Shown here: positions 24,096-31,614 of the stretch, in pieces | How positions within the stretch are numbered: the stretch's first letter is position 1 | How the letters are laid out: the number at the start of each line of letters is the position of its first letter | Position numbers and translations under genes: made by a program | Notes under the pieces: model-generated | What the model was told of the DNA's origin: nothing | Seen by the model: only the letters and a program-made list of their open reading frames with translations | The model's database searches: none | NCBI GenBank assembly: GCA_045639525.1 | Contig: JAZUDI010000026.1 | Location: forward strand, 1 to 64,000 | Direction of reading: 5' to 3' | Source: UBA1181 sp045639525 | GTDB lineage: Bacteria > Bacteroidota > Bacteroidia > Bacteroidales > Paludibacteraceae | DNA length: 64,000 nucleotides

Positions 24096-26006
24096 CTATT
24101 TTGAGTCGATCCGCCATTTCGCGCCCACAAGGAAATTTCTGCCTGGCATTCCCCGAAAGGGAAGATTTTGGTACTCCTTGTCCCATACGTTGTTGACTTG
24201 CAGGGTGACGGTGATCTGTTGTTTCGCTCTGCTGTCGCTCCTTCTCGGGAAAGAGAAGGTGTGGTTGACGGATAGATCCATTAAGAAATAACCCTCCAGC
24301 ACATCGAAGATATCCGATGAGGTGCGTTCGCCGGTGTAGTTCCCGCTAACTGTGAGGTCTGTCTCCTTGTAGCGTATGTTCCAAAATCCCGCGAAGGTGT
24401 TTTGGGGCGTGAGGGGCATCTGATGGCCTAAAAAGGGGTGCATGTCTTGGAACCCTTTTTGTATCTCCGTGAAGCTGTGGTTGAAGGAGAACGAGAGGCT
24501 GTTCGCTACCTTTGAGATGGGGAAGCGGTGCCTCGATTCCACCTCTACGCCGCGTGCCAAGACCTCTTTGATGTTGGTCGGTTTCCAGACGACGCCTCTG
24601 GGCATCCACATAATCCAGTTCTCCACATCGTTTCGGTAAAGCGTGGCGCTTAGGCTACCCTTGTACCTCTTCAAATGCACCTCCCACCTGCTCTTCGCCT
24701 CCAAGTTGAAGGCGCTCTCCGCGGTCAGTTGCTTGTTTGCGTAATCCCCCCAATATCGGTCGTTCAGCGTCGGCACTTTCGTGTTGCGGGCGATGTTGCC
24801 GCCTAAGGCCCACACGAAGCGCTCTTGGGAGAATGGCTTCACCTCGAATCCGAAAGCGGGAGAGAAGGGAATTTCCATCGCTGTCACGAAACTTTGGCGA
24901 AGATTGCCATGCAGGGATAACCATTTGCAAGGGGTGTATTTCGACAGCAGGAAGATAGCGCCTCTCCACTCTTCGACGCCACTCTTATAGGCGTAAACTT
25001 CGGGTTTGATGTAGTGTAATTCGCCACCGACCTCTACCATCACCCGTTTGAATCGTCGCCTCACATTAGAGAGGAGCATCCAATCGTGCGTGGCGATCAG
25101 ATCGCCTTGAAAATGCTCCCTGTCGTTGATCCATGCCACCTTGTTTCTGAGGTGTAGCCACTTGCCGTTCATTTCGTGGAATAGAATCGCCTTGGCGCTT
25201 TGGTCGTCGATCCGCCCATATTTAGAGGGGTCGTTGTTGTTTTGCATCATGGGTTGTAGTTCTCTGTTATACTTGGTGAACCACAATTTCGCACCGAGTA
25301 GGTGCCTGTCGTTGACGCGCCATTCCGTCTCGTTGAGTGCGCCATAGTTGTCGTAACTGGCGTTCTTTTGTCGGAAGGTCTCGTCCCTGAAATGGACGGT
25401 GAAGTTGTTTTCGCATCGGTTGTAAAAGATAGCGGTCCTGTTTTGGATGATGCTGTTGCCCAAATTAAGTTTGATGCCGGAAAAGGATTTCCCGTAGGAG
25501 CCTAAATCTTGTTGCAGGGTAAGGCTTCTGCGTCGCGTGAAATCGTTCTTGGATGAGAGGCAGACCGCTCCGCCGATGGCGTTCCCGAAAAGGGCGCTCT
25601 CACCACCAGGAAAGATGTCGATGCCGTCGAAGAAGAAAACAGGGAGTGTACTGTAATCGGTTTGCCCCATGGTGAGGGGGCTGATGTTGATGTCGTCCCA
25701 CAAAGCCTGCGTGTGGGAGGCGGATGTGCCCCGTAGCGAGAGGGTGGTCATCATGCCGTTGCCGTTCTGTTTCACTACATAGGGGGTGTGCTGGGCGATG
25801 AAATCTGCCAGTGAGGTGTGCCGTTGGTTATCTATGAGAAGCGTGTCGGCTTGGTAATGGGACGCTTCTGAAAAGTCGGACAGTTGGTGCTGCTGCTCGC
25901 CGTAAACCTCCACCACCTCCAACTCGTTGTAGGAACGGACCTCCTCCGTATGGGCTGGGAGTAGCGTCGTAAAGAGGAGTAAGATGGTTAGAATACGATT
26001 TTGCAT
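24096..26006 (-). CDS. TonB-dependent outer-membrane receptor (BtuB-like size)
   Basis: A 636-residue receptor: signal peptide, plug domain (DFIAQHTPYVVKQNGNGMMTTLSLRGT, GGESALFGNAIGGAV) and a 22-strand-type barrel ending with an aromatic-terminated strand. It lacks the N-terminal carboxypeptidase-regulatory domain and the ~1000-residue length of SusC proteins, and has no SusD neighbour. Substrate may be a vitamin or metal complex; no cobalamin riboswitch was seen upstream. Its start overlaps the nuclease gene by 19 bases. Confidence 0.86.
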   Translation of the reverse strand: MQNRILTILLLFTTLLPAHTEEVRSYNELEVVEVYGEQQHQLSDFSEASHYQADTLLIDNQRHTSLADFIAQHTPYVVKQNGNGMMTTLSLRGTSASHTQALWDDINISPLTMGQTDYSTLPVFFFDGIDIFPGGESALFGNAIGGAVCLSSKNDFTRRRSLTLQQDLGSYGKSFSGIKLNLGNSIIQNRTAIFYNRCENNFTVHFRDETFRQKNASYDNYGALNETEWRVNDRHLLGAKLWFTKYNRELQPMMQNNNDPSKYGRIDDQSAKAILFHEMNGKWLHLRNKVAWINDREHFQGDLIATHDWMLLSNVRRRFKRVMVEVGGELHYIKPEVYAYKSGVEEWRGAIFLLSKYTPCKWLSLHGNLRQSFVTAMEIPFSPAFGFEVKPFSQERFVWALGGNIARNTKVPTLNDRYWGDYANKQLTAESAFNLEAKSRWEVHLKRYKGSLSATLYRNDVENWIMWMPRGVVWKPTNIKEVLARGVEVESRHRFPISKVANSLSFSFNHSFTEIQKGFQDMHPFLGHQMPLTPQNTFAGFWNIRYKETDLTVSGNYTGERTSSDIFDVLEGYFLMDLSVNHTFSFPRRSDSRAKQQITVTLQVNNVWDKEYQNLPFRGMPGRNFLVGAKWRIDSK

Positions 26007-27124
26007 GAGATAGGGTAGTGGTCGGAATAATCCTTGTCGCCGACTTGGAACTGGATTGCCTTAGCCTCCTTGCTATGCATGATTTGGTCTATCCTGAAGT
26101 GGAATAGTTGCTTGTTGTAGGTATAACCGTAGCCTGTGGCGCTCTCTTCGAATGCGTCCGACAACTTGTCGCCGCGGATGGTCTGATAGGCGTAGGATAC
26201 GGGCACATCGTTGAAATCCCCGCAGAGGATAATCGGGTAAGGAGACTCTTTGATGAGCTGCTGGTAGATGATATGCGCCTGCTTGGATCGGTTCTTGTAC
26301 GACACACTCATCTTGTTGGACACGGCGTTGACCACTTGGTTGGCATCCTCTTTCGAGACGGCCTTGATCTTTTGCAGCGTCTTCTTCTCGTTCTCCGTGA
26401 TCCTATTGCTTTCGAGGTGGCAGTTGATGACACGGATGGTGTCTCCCTTAAAGAGAATGTCGGCGTATAGGGCTCCGTTGAATTTCGTCTCCGTCTCCTC
26501 CGCCAGATTGACGAATCCGGAGCGGACGAACGGATATTTGGATAGGATGGCCTCTCCGATCTCCGCGTTCCAACTGAGGTTGTTTTTCGTGAACCGGTAA
26601 TGAGGATAGAGGGCGTAGAGCGATTGCTTGATATCCGCTTCTCCTAAGTGGTCCGGTGAATTGCTGTGGCCGAACTCTTGGATGCAGAGAATGTCGGGTT
26701 GGGTCTCCTCGATGAATGGGAGGATATGGTTTTTCTTGCGAGGCGCGAAGAATTCAAACATCTGGACATTGTAGCTCATCACCGATAGGGTGTCTCCCTT
26801 CGCATGGGCGTCGTGGCCGATAGAGAAGGTGCGGCGCGTCTCCGGGTAACAGATCAGCAGTGTTAGGATCGGAAGGACGACATAGTATTTCCGCTTGATG
26901 ATCCAAAAGAGAAGGAAGAGCAGATTCGCGATGACCAAGTAGGGGAAGGCCAATCCTAAATAGGAAGGGAGAATGTGGTCGCACGGATTCACGAAGCAGG
27001 CTGCTTTCCCTAAGAGCGTGCAGACCGCCACGATCCCGTTTAGGAGGACCGCGAAGGAATAAATCGTGAATCGGATGACTCCGAACCGTTTATTGGTTGT
27101 TTCCGAAGAGTCTCTTTTTCTCAT
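25988..27124 (-). CDS. Membrane-anchored endonuclease/exonuclease/phosphatase-family protein
   Basis: A 378-residue protein with three N-terminal membrane segments (residues ~20-100) and an EEP catalytic domain. Motifs are SYNVQMFEFF, DILCIQEFG, NCHLES, ILCGDFND and the final SDHYPI. These proteins act on nucleic acids, phospholipids or inositol phosphates, so the substrate cannot be told. The start ATG lies 35 bases inside the preceding rhomboid gene. Confidence 0.85.
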   Translation of the reverse strand: MRKRDSSETTNKRFGVIRFTIYSFAVLLNGIVAVCTLLGKAACFVNPCDHILPSYLGLAFPYLVIANLLFLLFWIIKRKYYVVLPILTLLICYPETRRTFSIGHDAHAKGDTLSVMSYNVQMFEFFAPRKKNHILPFIEETQPDILCIQEFGHSNSPDHLGEADIKQSLYALYPHYRFTKNNLSWNAEIGEAILSKYPFVRSGFVNLAEETETKFNGALYADILFKGDTIRVINCHLESNRITENEKKTLQKIKAVSKEDANQVVNAVSNKMSVSYKNRSKQAHIIYQQLIKESPYPIILCGDFNDVPVSYAYQTIRGDKLSDAFEESATGYGYTYNKQLFHFRIDQIMHSKEAKAIQFQVGDKDYSDHYPISCKIVF

Positions 27125-27980
27125 CGTCGTTTAGCGAATCGTATCCGCTGCTCTTTATTTTGTCGAGGATCCTGTTGATCTCCTCGTTCTCTTGCTTTTT
27201 CCTGTAGTTGTAGTCGTGGTCGCTCTCTCTTCTCTGGTAGGAGGTGCCCTTCATCTTGGGTTTGCTTCCTATTCGGTTGAAGAGGTTGACTGTTTTATGG
27301 ATGATTTGGCTGATCCAATGGGTGATGTCCACTCCTTTTTGATGTTGCTTGGCGAACAGATAACCCGCCAAGGCACCTCCGATATGGGCCATTTGCCCAC
27401 CTGCGTTCGCACCGCCCATGCCAAGTAGGCTGATCAAGACGAGGGCGATCGCTATCCATTTCAGTCTCACCTCGCCGATGAGTGCCAACCGAATGGGTCT
27501 CTCGGGCGCGAAGATCGCTGTGGCGACCGTTATGGCCATGGTGGAGGCGGAGGCGCCTATCAGCGTGTAAAGGAAATTGTGTTGGGAGAAGAGCGGGAAG
27601 AGGTTGATGCCTAACATAAAGGTGACGCCACCCGCTATTCCGCCTAAAATATAGAGCCCCACCAAGGTGTGTTGCGTGGCGTATTCAAGGAAGAACCTTC
27701 CCATCCAGTAGAGCGTCAGGATGTTGAAGAAGATGTGGATGAAATTTTCGTGGAGGAACATGTAGGTGATGAGGCTCCATGGTTGACGCAAGAATCGTTC
27801 CAATTGGGCGGGACACGCGAGGTAGTTTACCCAGTTCGTGTCGCTGTTGAAGAGTTTGAATCCCACCAATAGCAAGTTGACCAAGACGAATACGCCTAGG
27901 TTGATGTAGATCAGTTTGGTGAGCGTCGTTCCTTGCTTGAACGAGGCTATGATTTCATCTTTGATGCTGTTACCTTCCAT
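27090..27980 (-). CDS. Rhomboid intramembrane serine protease (second of a pair)
   Basis: A 296-residue rhomboid with about six membrane segments. Serine motif GASAST and the His in HIGGALAGYLF form the dyad; the loop HENFIHIFFNILTLYWMG precedes them. The C-terminal ~60 residues are cytosolic and charged (RKKQENEEINRILDKIKSSGYDSL), a DUF6576-like tail seen in Bacteroidota rhomboids. Substrates are unknown. It overlaps the gene before it by 11 bases. Confidence 0.9.
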   Translation of the reverse strand: MEGNSIKDEIIASFKQGTTLTKLIYINLGVFVLVNLLLVGFKLFNSDTNWVNYLACPAQLERFLRQPWSLITYMFLHENFIHIFFNILTLYWMGRFFLEYATQHTLVGLYILGGIAGGVTFMLGINLFPLFSQHNFLYTLIGASASTMAITVATAIFAPERPIRLALIGEVRLKWIAIALVLISLLGMGGANAGGQMAHIGGALAGYLFAKQHQKGVDITHWISQIIHKTVNLFNRIGSKPKMKGTSYQRRESDHDYNYRKKQENEEINRILDKIKSSGYDSLNDDEKKRLFGNNQ

Positions 27981-28743
27981 AATTTCGCTGGTTTTGTTCG
28001 ATTCTTCTCTTCCCTTGATATCGCCAGAAGAGGAGTAGGATCAGTCCGAATAACATTCCTCCCAAATGGGCGAAGTGCGCCACATTGTCGAAACTGAAAT
28101 CTTTCACGCCGGCGAAAAGTTCCAATAGCGCGTATCCGACTACAAGGTACTTCGCCTTGATGGGAATAGGGATGAACATAATGAATAGTGGCGCGTTCGG
28201 GAATAACAAACCGAACGCGATCAAAAGGCCGAACATGGCGCCAGAGGCTCCGATGGTGATGTGTTGGTTATAAACTTTATCGGCGAACTGTTGGAGCTCC
28301 TCCACGCTATGTAGAATGGTACCATTCCCGATGTCCAATCCGTTTGAAATGCCCGACGCCGTTATTTGCGCCACCTCAGCGGTGAAGGCGTGAAGATCAT
28401 AAGCCCAAGTCAACTCTTGGATGAGGCCAGCTCCTATTCCTGTGAAGAAATAGAAGAAGAGGAACCGCTTGGTCCCGAACGCTCTCTCTAAAACAGTTCC
28501 GAAGGTGTAGAGGCCAACCATGTTGAAGAGAAGATGGTAGATGCTGCTCGTGTCGTGCAGGAACATGTAGGTCACAAACTGGATGGGGCTGAAATTTGAA
28601 CCCGCCCAGTAGTGAAGCCCAAACTTCGAGATCAGGTCAATGCCGATACGGGGAAGGAGTAGGCTCGCTATCCATAGAAGGACATTGATGATGATGACGT
28701 GTGTCGTTATGGAGTTGTATTGGTTATTTATTCCTATTTTCAT
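27970..28743 (-). CDS. Rhomboid intramembrane serine protease (first of a pair)
   Basis: A 257-residue rhomboid with the motif GASGAMFG (about residue 170) and the His in AHFAHLGGMLFG. An unusual loop of ~45 residues (AEVAQITASGISNGLDI onward) sits between the second and third conserved helices. It is the first gene of an overlapping four-gene operon running through the second rhomboid, the EEP protein and the TonB receptor. A TATTTTTG promoter element lies at 28812-28805 on this strand. Confidence 0.9.
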   Translation of the reverse strand: MKIGINNQYNSITTHVIIINVLLWIASLLLPRIGIDLISKFGLHYWAGSNFSPIQFVTYMFLHDTSSIYHLLFNMVGLYTFGTVLERAFGTKRFLFFYFFTGIGAGLIQELTWAYDLHAFTAEVAQITASGISNGLDIGNGTILHSVEELQQFADKVYNQHITIGASGAMFGLLIAFGLLFPNAPLFIMFIPIPIKAKYLVVGYALLELFAGVKDFSFDNVAHFAHLGGMLFGLILLLFWRYQGKRRIEQNQRNYGR

Positions 28744-28891
28744 ATTTATCTAAATCTATGTTTCTACTAAAAGTGCGTCTGTTAAATCCCCACTTATAAT
28801 GGTGCAAAAATAGCGAAAATCCCCGCAGATTATGTTAATGAACATAAAAATGTATTTTTTTTTGTTTTAGTAACATTTTTCCAGCTAATTT

Positions 28892-29041
28892 TTTTGCGAA
28901 ATTTAGATTGAATAGTATCTTTGTTCCGCTTACATCATGTTTTGGGGGGATAAATGTGCTCAATAAATGATGTTGCAAGTGAATTTTCTTGATAAGGAAG
29001 GATAAAAAATTTATTATATTACTTTAAAATTACATTTTGTT
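28892..29041 (+). promoter_or_regulatory. HU promoter and structured leader
   Basis: TTTTG (28892-28896) and TATCTTTG (28916-28923) are spaced by 19 bases, an excellent promoter. The predicted ~112-base leader contains ACATCAT (28932-28938) pairing with ATGATGT (28967-28973) around a G-rich loop. Confidence 0.65.
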
Positions 29042-29314
29042 ATGAACAAGACAGAATTCATTAAGGCAATCGCAGAGAAGAGCGGTTTGACAATTGCTGA
29101 CAGCAAGAAGGCTGTTGATGCATACGCAGAGGTTATCACTGAGGCTTTGAAGAGCAACGACAAGGTGGCTCTTATCGGTTTCGGTTCTTTCTCAGTAAAG
29201 GAGAATCCTGCTCGTGAGGGCGTTAACCCTGCAACAGGTAAGAAGATCAAGATCGCTGCTAAGAAGGTGGCTAAGTTCAAGGCTGGTGCTGAGTTGAACA
29301 AGGCTCTCAACTAA
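29042..29314 (+). CDS. hup: DNA-binding protein HU
   Basis: A 90-residue HU/IHF-family protein: MNKTEFIKAIAEKSGLT, ALIGFGSFSV, then the arm RxGxNPxTGKxIxI as REGVNPATGKKIKI. It bends and compacts DNA as a homodimer or with a paralog. It is monocistronic, with a strong promoter and terminator, and shows the codon preference of a highly expressed gene. Confidence 0.97.
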   Translation: MNKTEFIKAIAEKSGLTIADSKKAVDAYAEVITEALKSNDKVALIGFGSFSVKENPAREGVNPATGKKIKIAAKKVAKFKAGAELNKALN

Positions 29315-29337
29315 TCATTGCTTTTGATTGAAGAGTT

Positions 29338-29372
29338 AAAGGCGACTTCGAAAGAGGTCGCCTTTCTTTTTG
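29338..29372 (+). terminator. Terminator after the HU gene
   Basis: AAAGGCGAC and GTCGCCTTT pair, followed by CTTTTTG. Confidence 0.88.
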
Positions 29373-29407
29373 ATGGTGAATAGGGTTTTAGAATGAAGAA
29401 TTTTGCT

Positions 29408-29470
29408 TAATTTTGCGGCAGTTTCGTGGCGGCGGACTTCGCTGCGCTCCTTCGGGTGCGGCAGCATGTC
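29408..29470 (+). promoter_or_regulatory. argS upstream region: -7 element and GC-rich inverted repeat
   Basis: TAATTTTG (29408-29415) fits the -7 consensus. It is followed by a GC-rich repeat-like stretch around GGACTTCGCTGCGCTCC (29438 on). The leader to the argS start is ~120 bases. Confidence 0.4.
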
Positions 29471-29540
29471 TCCGTCACTTGCGTATTGTTGGTGTAATTC
29501 ATTGGGGATTAACGGTTTCCCCGTAAAATAAATTTTAGAG

Positions 29541-31334
29541 ATGAGTTTAGATACAACTTTGGTCCAGTCAGTTAAGAAGGCGGTTGAGTCGCTTTATGGA
29601 CAACCTGTGGATGAGAAGACGATTCAGATGCAGGCTACTCGTAAGGAGTTTGAGGGTGATTTGACCCTTGTGGTTTTCCCATTTGTGAAGATGTCAAAGA
29701 AGAAGCCAGAGGAGACTGCCGCGGAGATCGGTGATGAATTGATGAAGATCGATAGCGCTGTCGCTAAATACAATGTGATCAAGGGATTTTTGAATCTCTC
29801 TATCTCCAAGAGTAATTGGGTCAGCCAGTTGAACAATATGTTGGCGGATGACGCCTATGGTACCAAAAAGGCCACAGCTGATTCTCCGCTATTCATGGTG
29901 GAATACTCTTCCCCTAACACAAACAAGCCGCTTCACTTGGGCCACATCAGAAATAACCTTTTGGGATATAGCTTGTGCAAGATATTGGAGGCCAATGGCT
30001 TGAAAGTCGTGAAGACCAACATTGTAAATGACCGTGGTATCCATATCTGTAAGTCTATGTTGGCATGGAAACTCTTCGGAAACGGCGAGACACCAGCCTC
30101 TACGGGTAAGAAGGGCGACCACTTGGTGGGCGACTACTACGTGAAGTTCGATAAGGAGTATAAGGCACAGGTGAAGGAGTTGATGGCTCAAGGCAAGAGC
30201 GAGGAGGATGCGAAGCGTGAGGCGCCTTTGATGGTACAGGCTCAGGCGATGTTGAAGGCTTGGGAGGATGGCGACGCTGAGGTCCGCAAACTTTGGAACA
30301 TGATGAATGACTGGGTATACGCCGGTTTCGATGAGACCTACAAACGTCTTGGCGTAGGTTTCGATAAGATCTATTATGAGTCTCAGACCTATTTGGATGG
30401 TAAGGCAAAGGTGAACGAAGGTTTGGCCAACGGTTCATTCTACCGTCGTCCTGATGGTTCCGTTTGGGCCGATTTGACCGCTAACGGATTGGATGAGAAA
30501 CTATTGCTTCGTGCCGACGGCACATCCGTTTACATGACGCAGGATATCGGAACAGCTACTCAGCGTTTCAACCAATACGACATCAATAAGATGATTTATG
30601 TGGTGGGTAATGAGCAAAACTACCACTTCCAGGTGCTCTCTATTTTGTTGGATCGACTTGGATTCTCTTGGGGTAAGGACTTGGTTCACTTCTCCTACGG
30701 AATGGTTGAGTTGCCAGAGGGTAAGATGAAGTCACGTGAGGGTACCGTTGTGGATGCTGACGATTTGATGGATGAGATGATCTCGACCGCAAGAGAGGTC
30801 TCTAACGAGTTGGGTAAATTGGACGGAATGTCGGAAGAGGACATCAACGAAATCGCCCGTATCTGCGGATTGGGCGCCTTGAAGTATTTCATCTTGAAGG
30901 TGGATCCTCGAAAGAACATGCTCTTCAATCCAAAAGAGTCTATCGACTTCAACGGAAACACGGGTCCGTTTATCCAATATACGCACGCTCGTATCTGTTC
31001 TGTGCTTCGTAAGGCTGCGGAGGGTAATGTGGCTCTTCCGAACACTTTGCCGGCAGATTTGGACATCTCCGAGGTGGAGTCCAATTTGATTCAGACTTTG
31101 TCCAATTTCCCTGGCGTTGTGGCGCAGGCGGGCAAGGATTACAGTCCTGCGTTGATCGCTAATTATGTTTATGATTTGGTAAAGCAATACAATTCGTTCT
31201 ATCATGACTTCTCTATCTTGAAGGAGGAGAATGAACAGATGAAACAATTCCGCTTGCTCTTGTCCAAAAAGGTGGCTGGTGTCATCAAAACGGGCATGGG
31301 CTTGTTGGGCATTGAGGTCCCTGAAAGAATGTAA
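29541..31334 (+). CDS. argS: Arginyl-tRNA synthetase
   Basis: A 597-residue class I synthetase charging tRNA-Arg. The HIGH motif appears as HLGH in SPNTNKPLHLGHIRNN, the KMSKS-like loop as EGKMKSREGT, and the N-terminal Arg-S add-on domain and the C-terminal DALR anticodon-binding domain are present. Length is normal and ATG 29541 fits. It has its own terminator. Confidence 0.97.
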   Translation: MSLDTTLVQSVKKAVESLYGQPVDEKTIQMQATRKEFEGDLTLVVFPFVKMSKKKPEETAAEIGDELMKIDSAVAKYNVIKGFLNLSISKSNWVSQLNNMLADDAYGTKKATADSPLFMVEYSSPNTNKPLHLGHIRNNLLGYSLCKILEANGLKVVKTNIVNDRGIHICKSMLAWKLFGNGETPASTGKKGDHLVGDYYVKFDKEYKAQVKELMAQGKSEEDAKREAPLMVQAQAMLKAWEDGDAEVRKLWNMMNDWVYAGFDETYKRLGVGFDKIYYESQTYLDGKAKVNEGLANGSFYRRPDGSVWADLTANGLDEKLLLRADGTSVYMTQDIGTATQRFNQYDINKMIYVVGNEQNYHFQVLSILLDRLGFSWGKDLVHFSYGMVELPEGKMKSREGTVVDADDLMDEMISTAREVSNELGKLDGMSEEDINEIARICGLGALKYFILKVDPRKNMLFNPKESIDFNGNTGPFIQYTHARICSVLRKAAEGNVALPNTLPADLDISEVESNLIQTLSNFPGVVAQAGKDYSPALIANYVYDLVKQYNSFYHDFSILKEENEQMKQFRLLLSKKVAGVIKTGMGLLGIEVPERM

Positions 31335-31357
31335 GGTTTTTCCTCATAGAAAAGGAG

Positions 31358-31386
31358 GGGCGTCGCTTGTGAGTGACGCCCTTTTT
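31358..31386 (+). terminator. Terminator after argS
   Basis: GGGCGTCGCT pairs with AGTGACGCCC around TGTG, followed by TTTTT. Confidence 0.88.
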
Positions 31387-31614
31387 GTTTGACTTTTTGC
31401 TTGAAAAATGGCCGTGGGAGATGATGCGAAATGTGTCTGCCGAATTTTTGAAATTTTATTGTGTTTTTTCTGCCCCAAATATTTCTTTATTTAAATTTTT
31501 TTTGCAAATTTGCGTGTAACGAACCTGAACTGAGCATTTTGCTAGTGACAGATAATGGTTAACGTTTTTTTTGGGATATAGTATATTGATAATTACTTTG
31601 TAAATTGAAGGATT

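Noticed and set aside
28744..28891. Cobalamin riboswitch for the BtuB-like receptor operon
   Set aside because: No B12-box-like sequence or multi-helix layout is visible before the first rhomboid gene.
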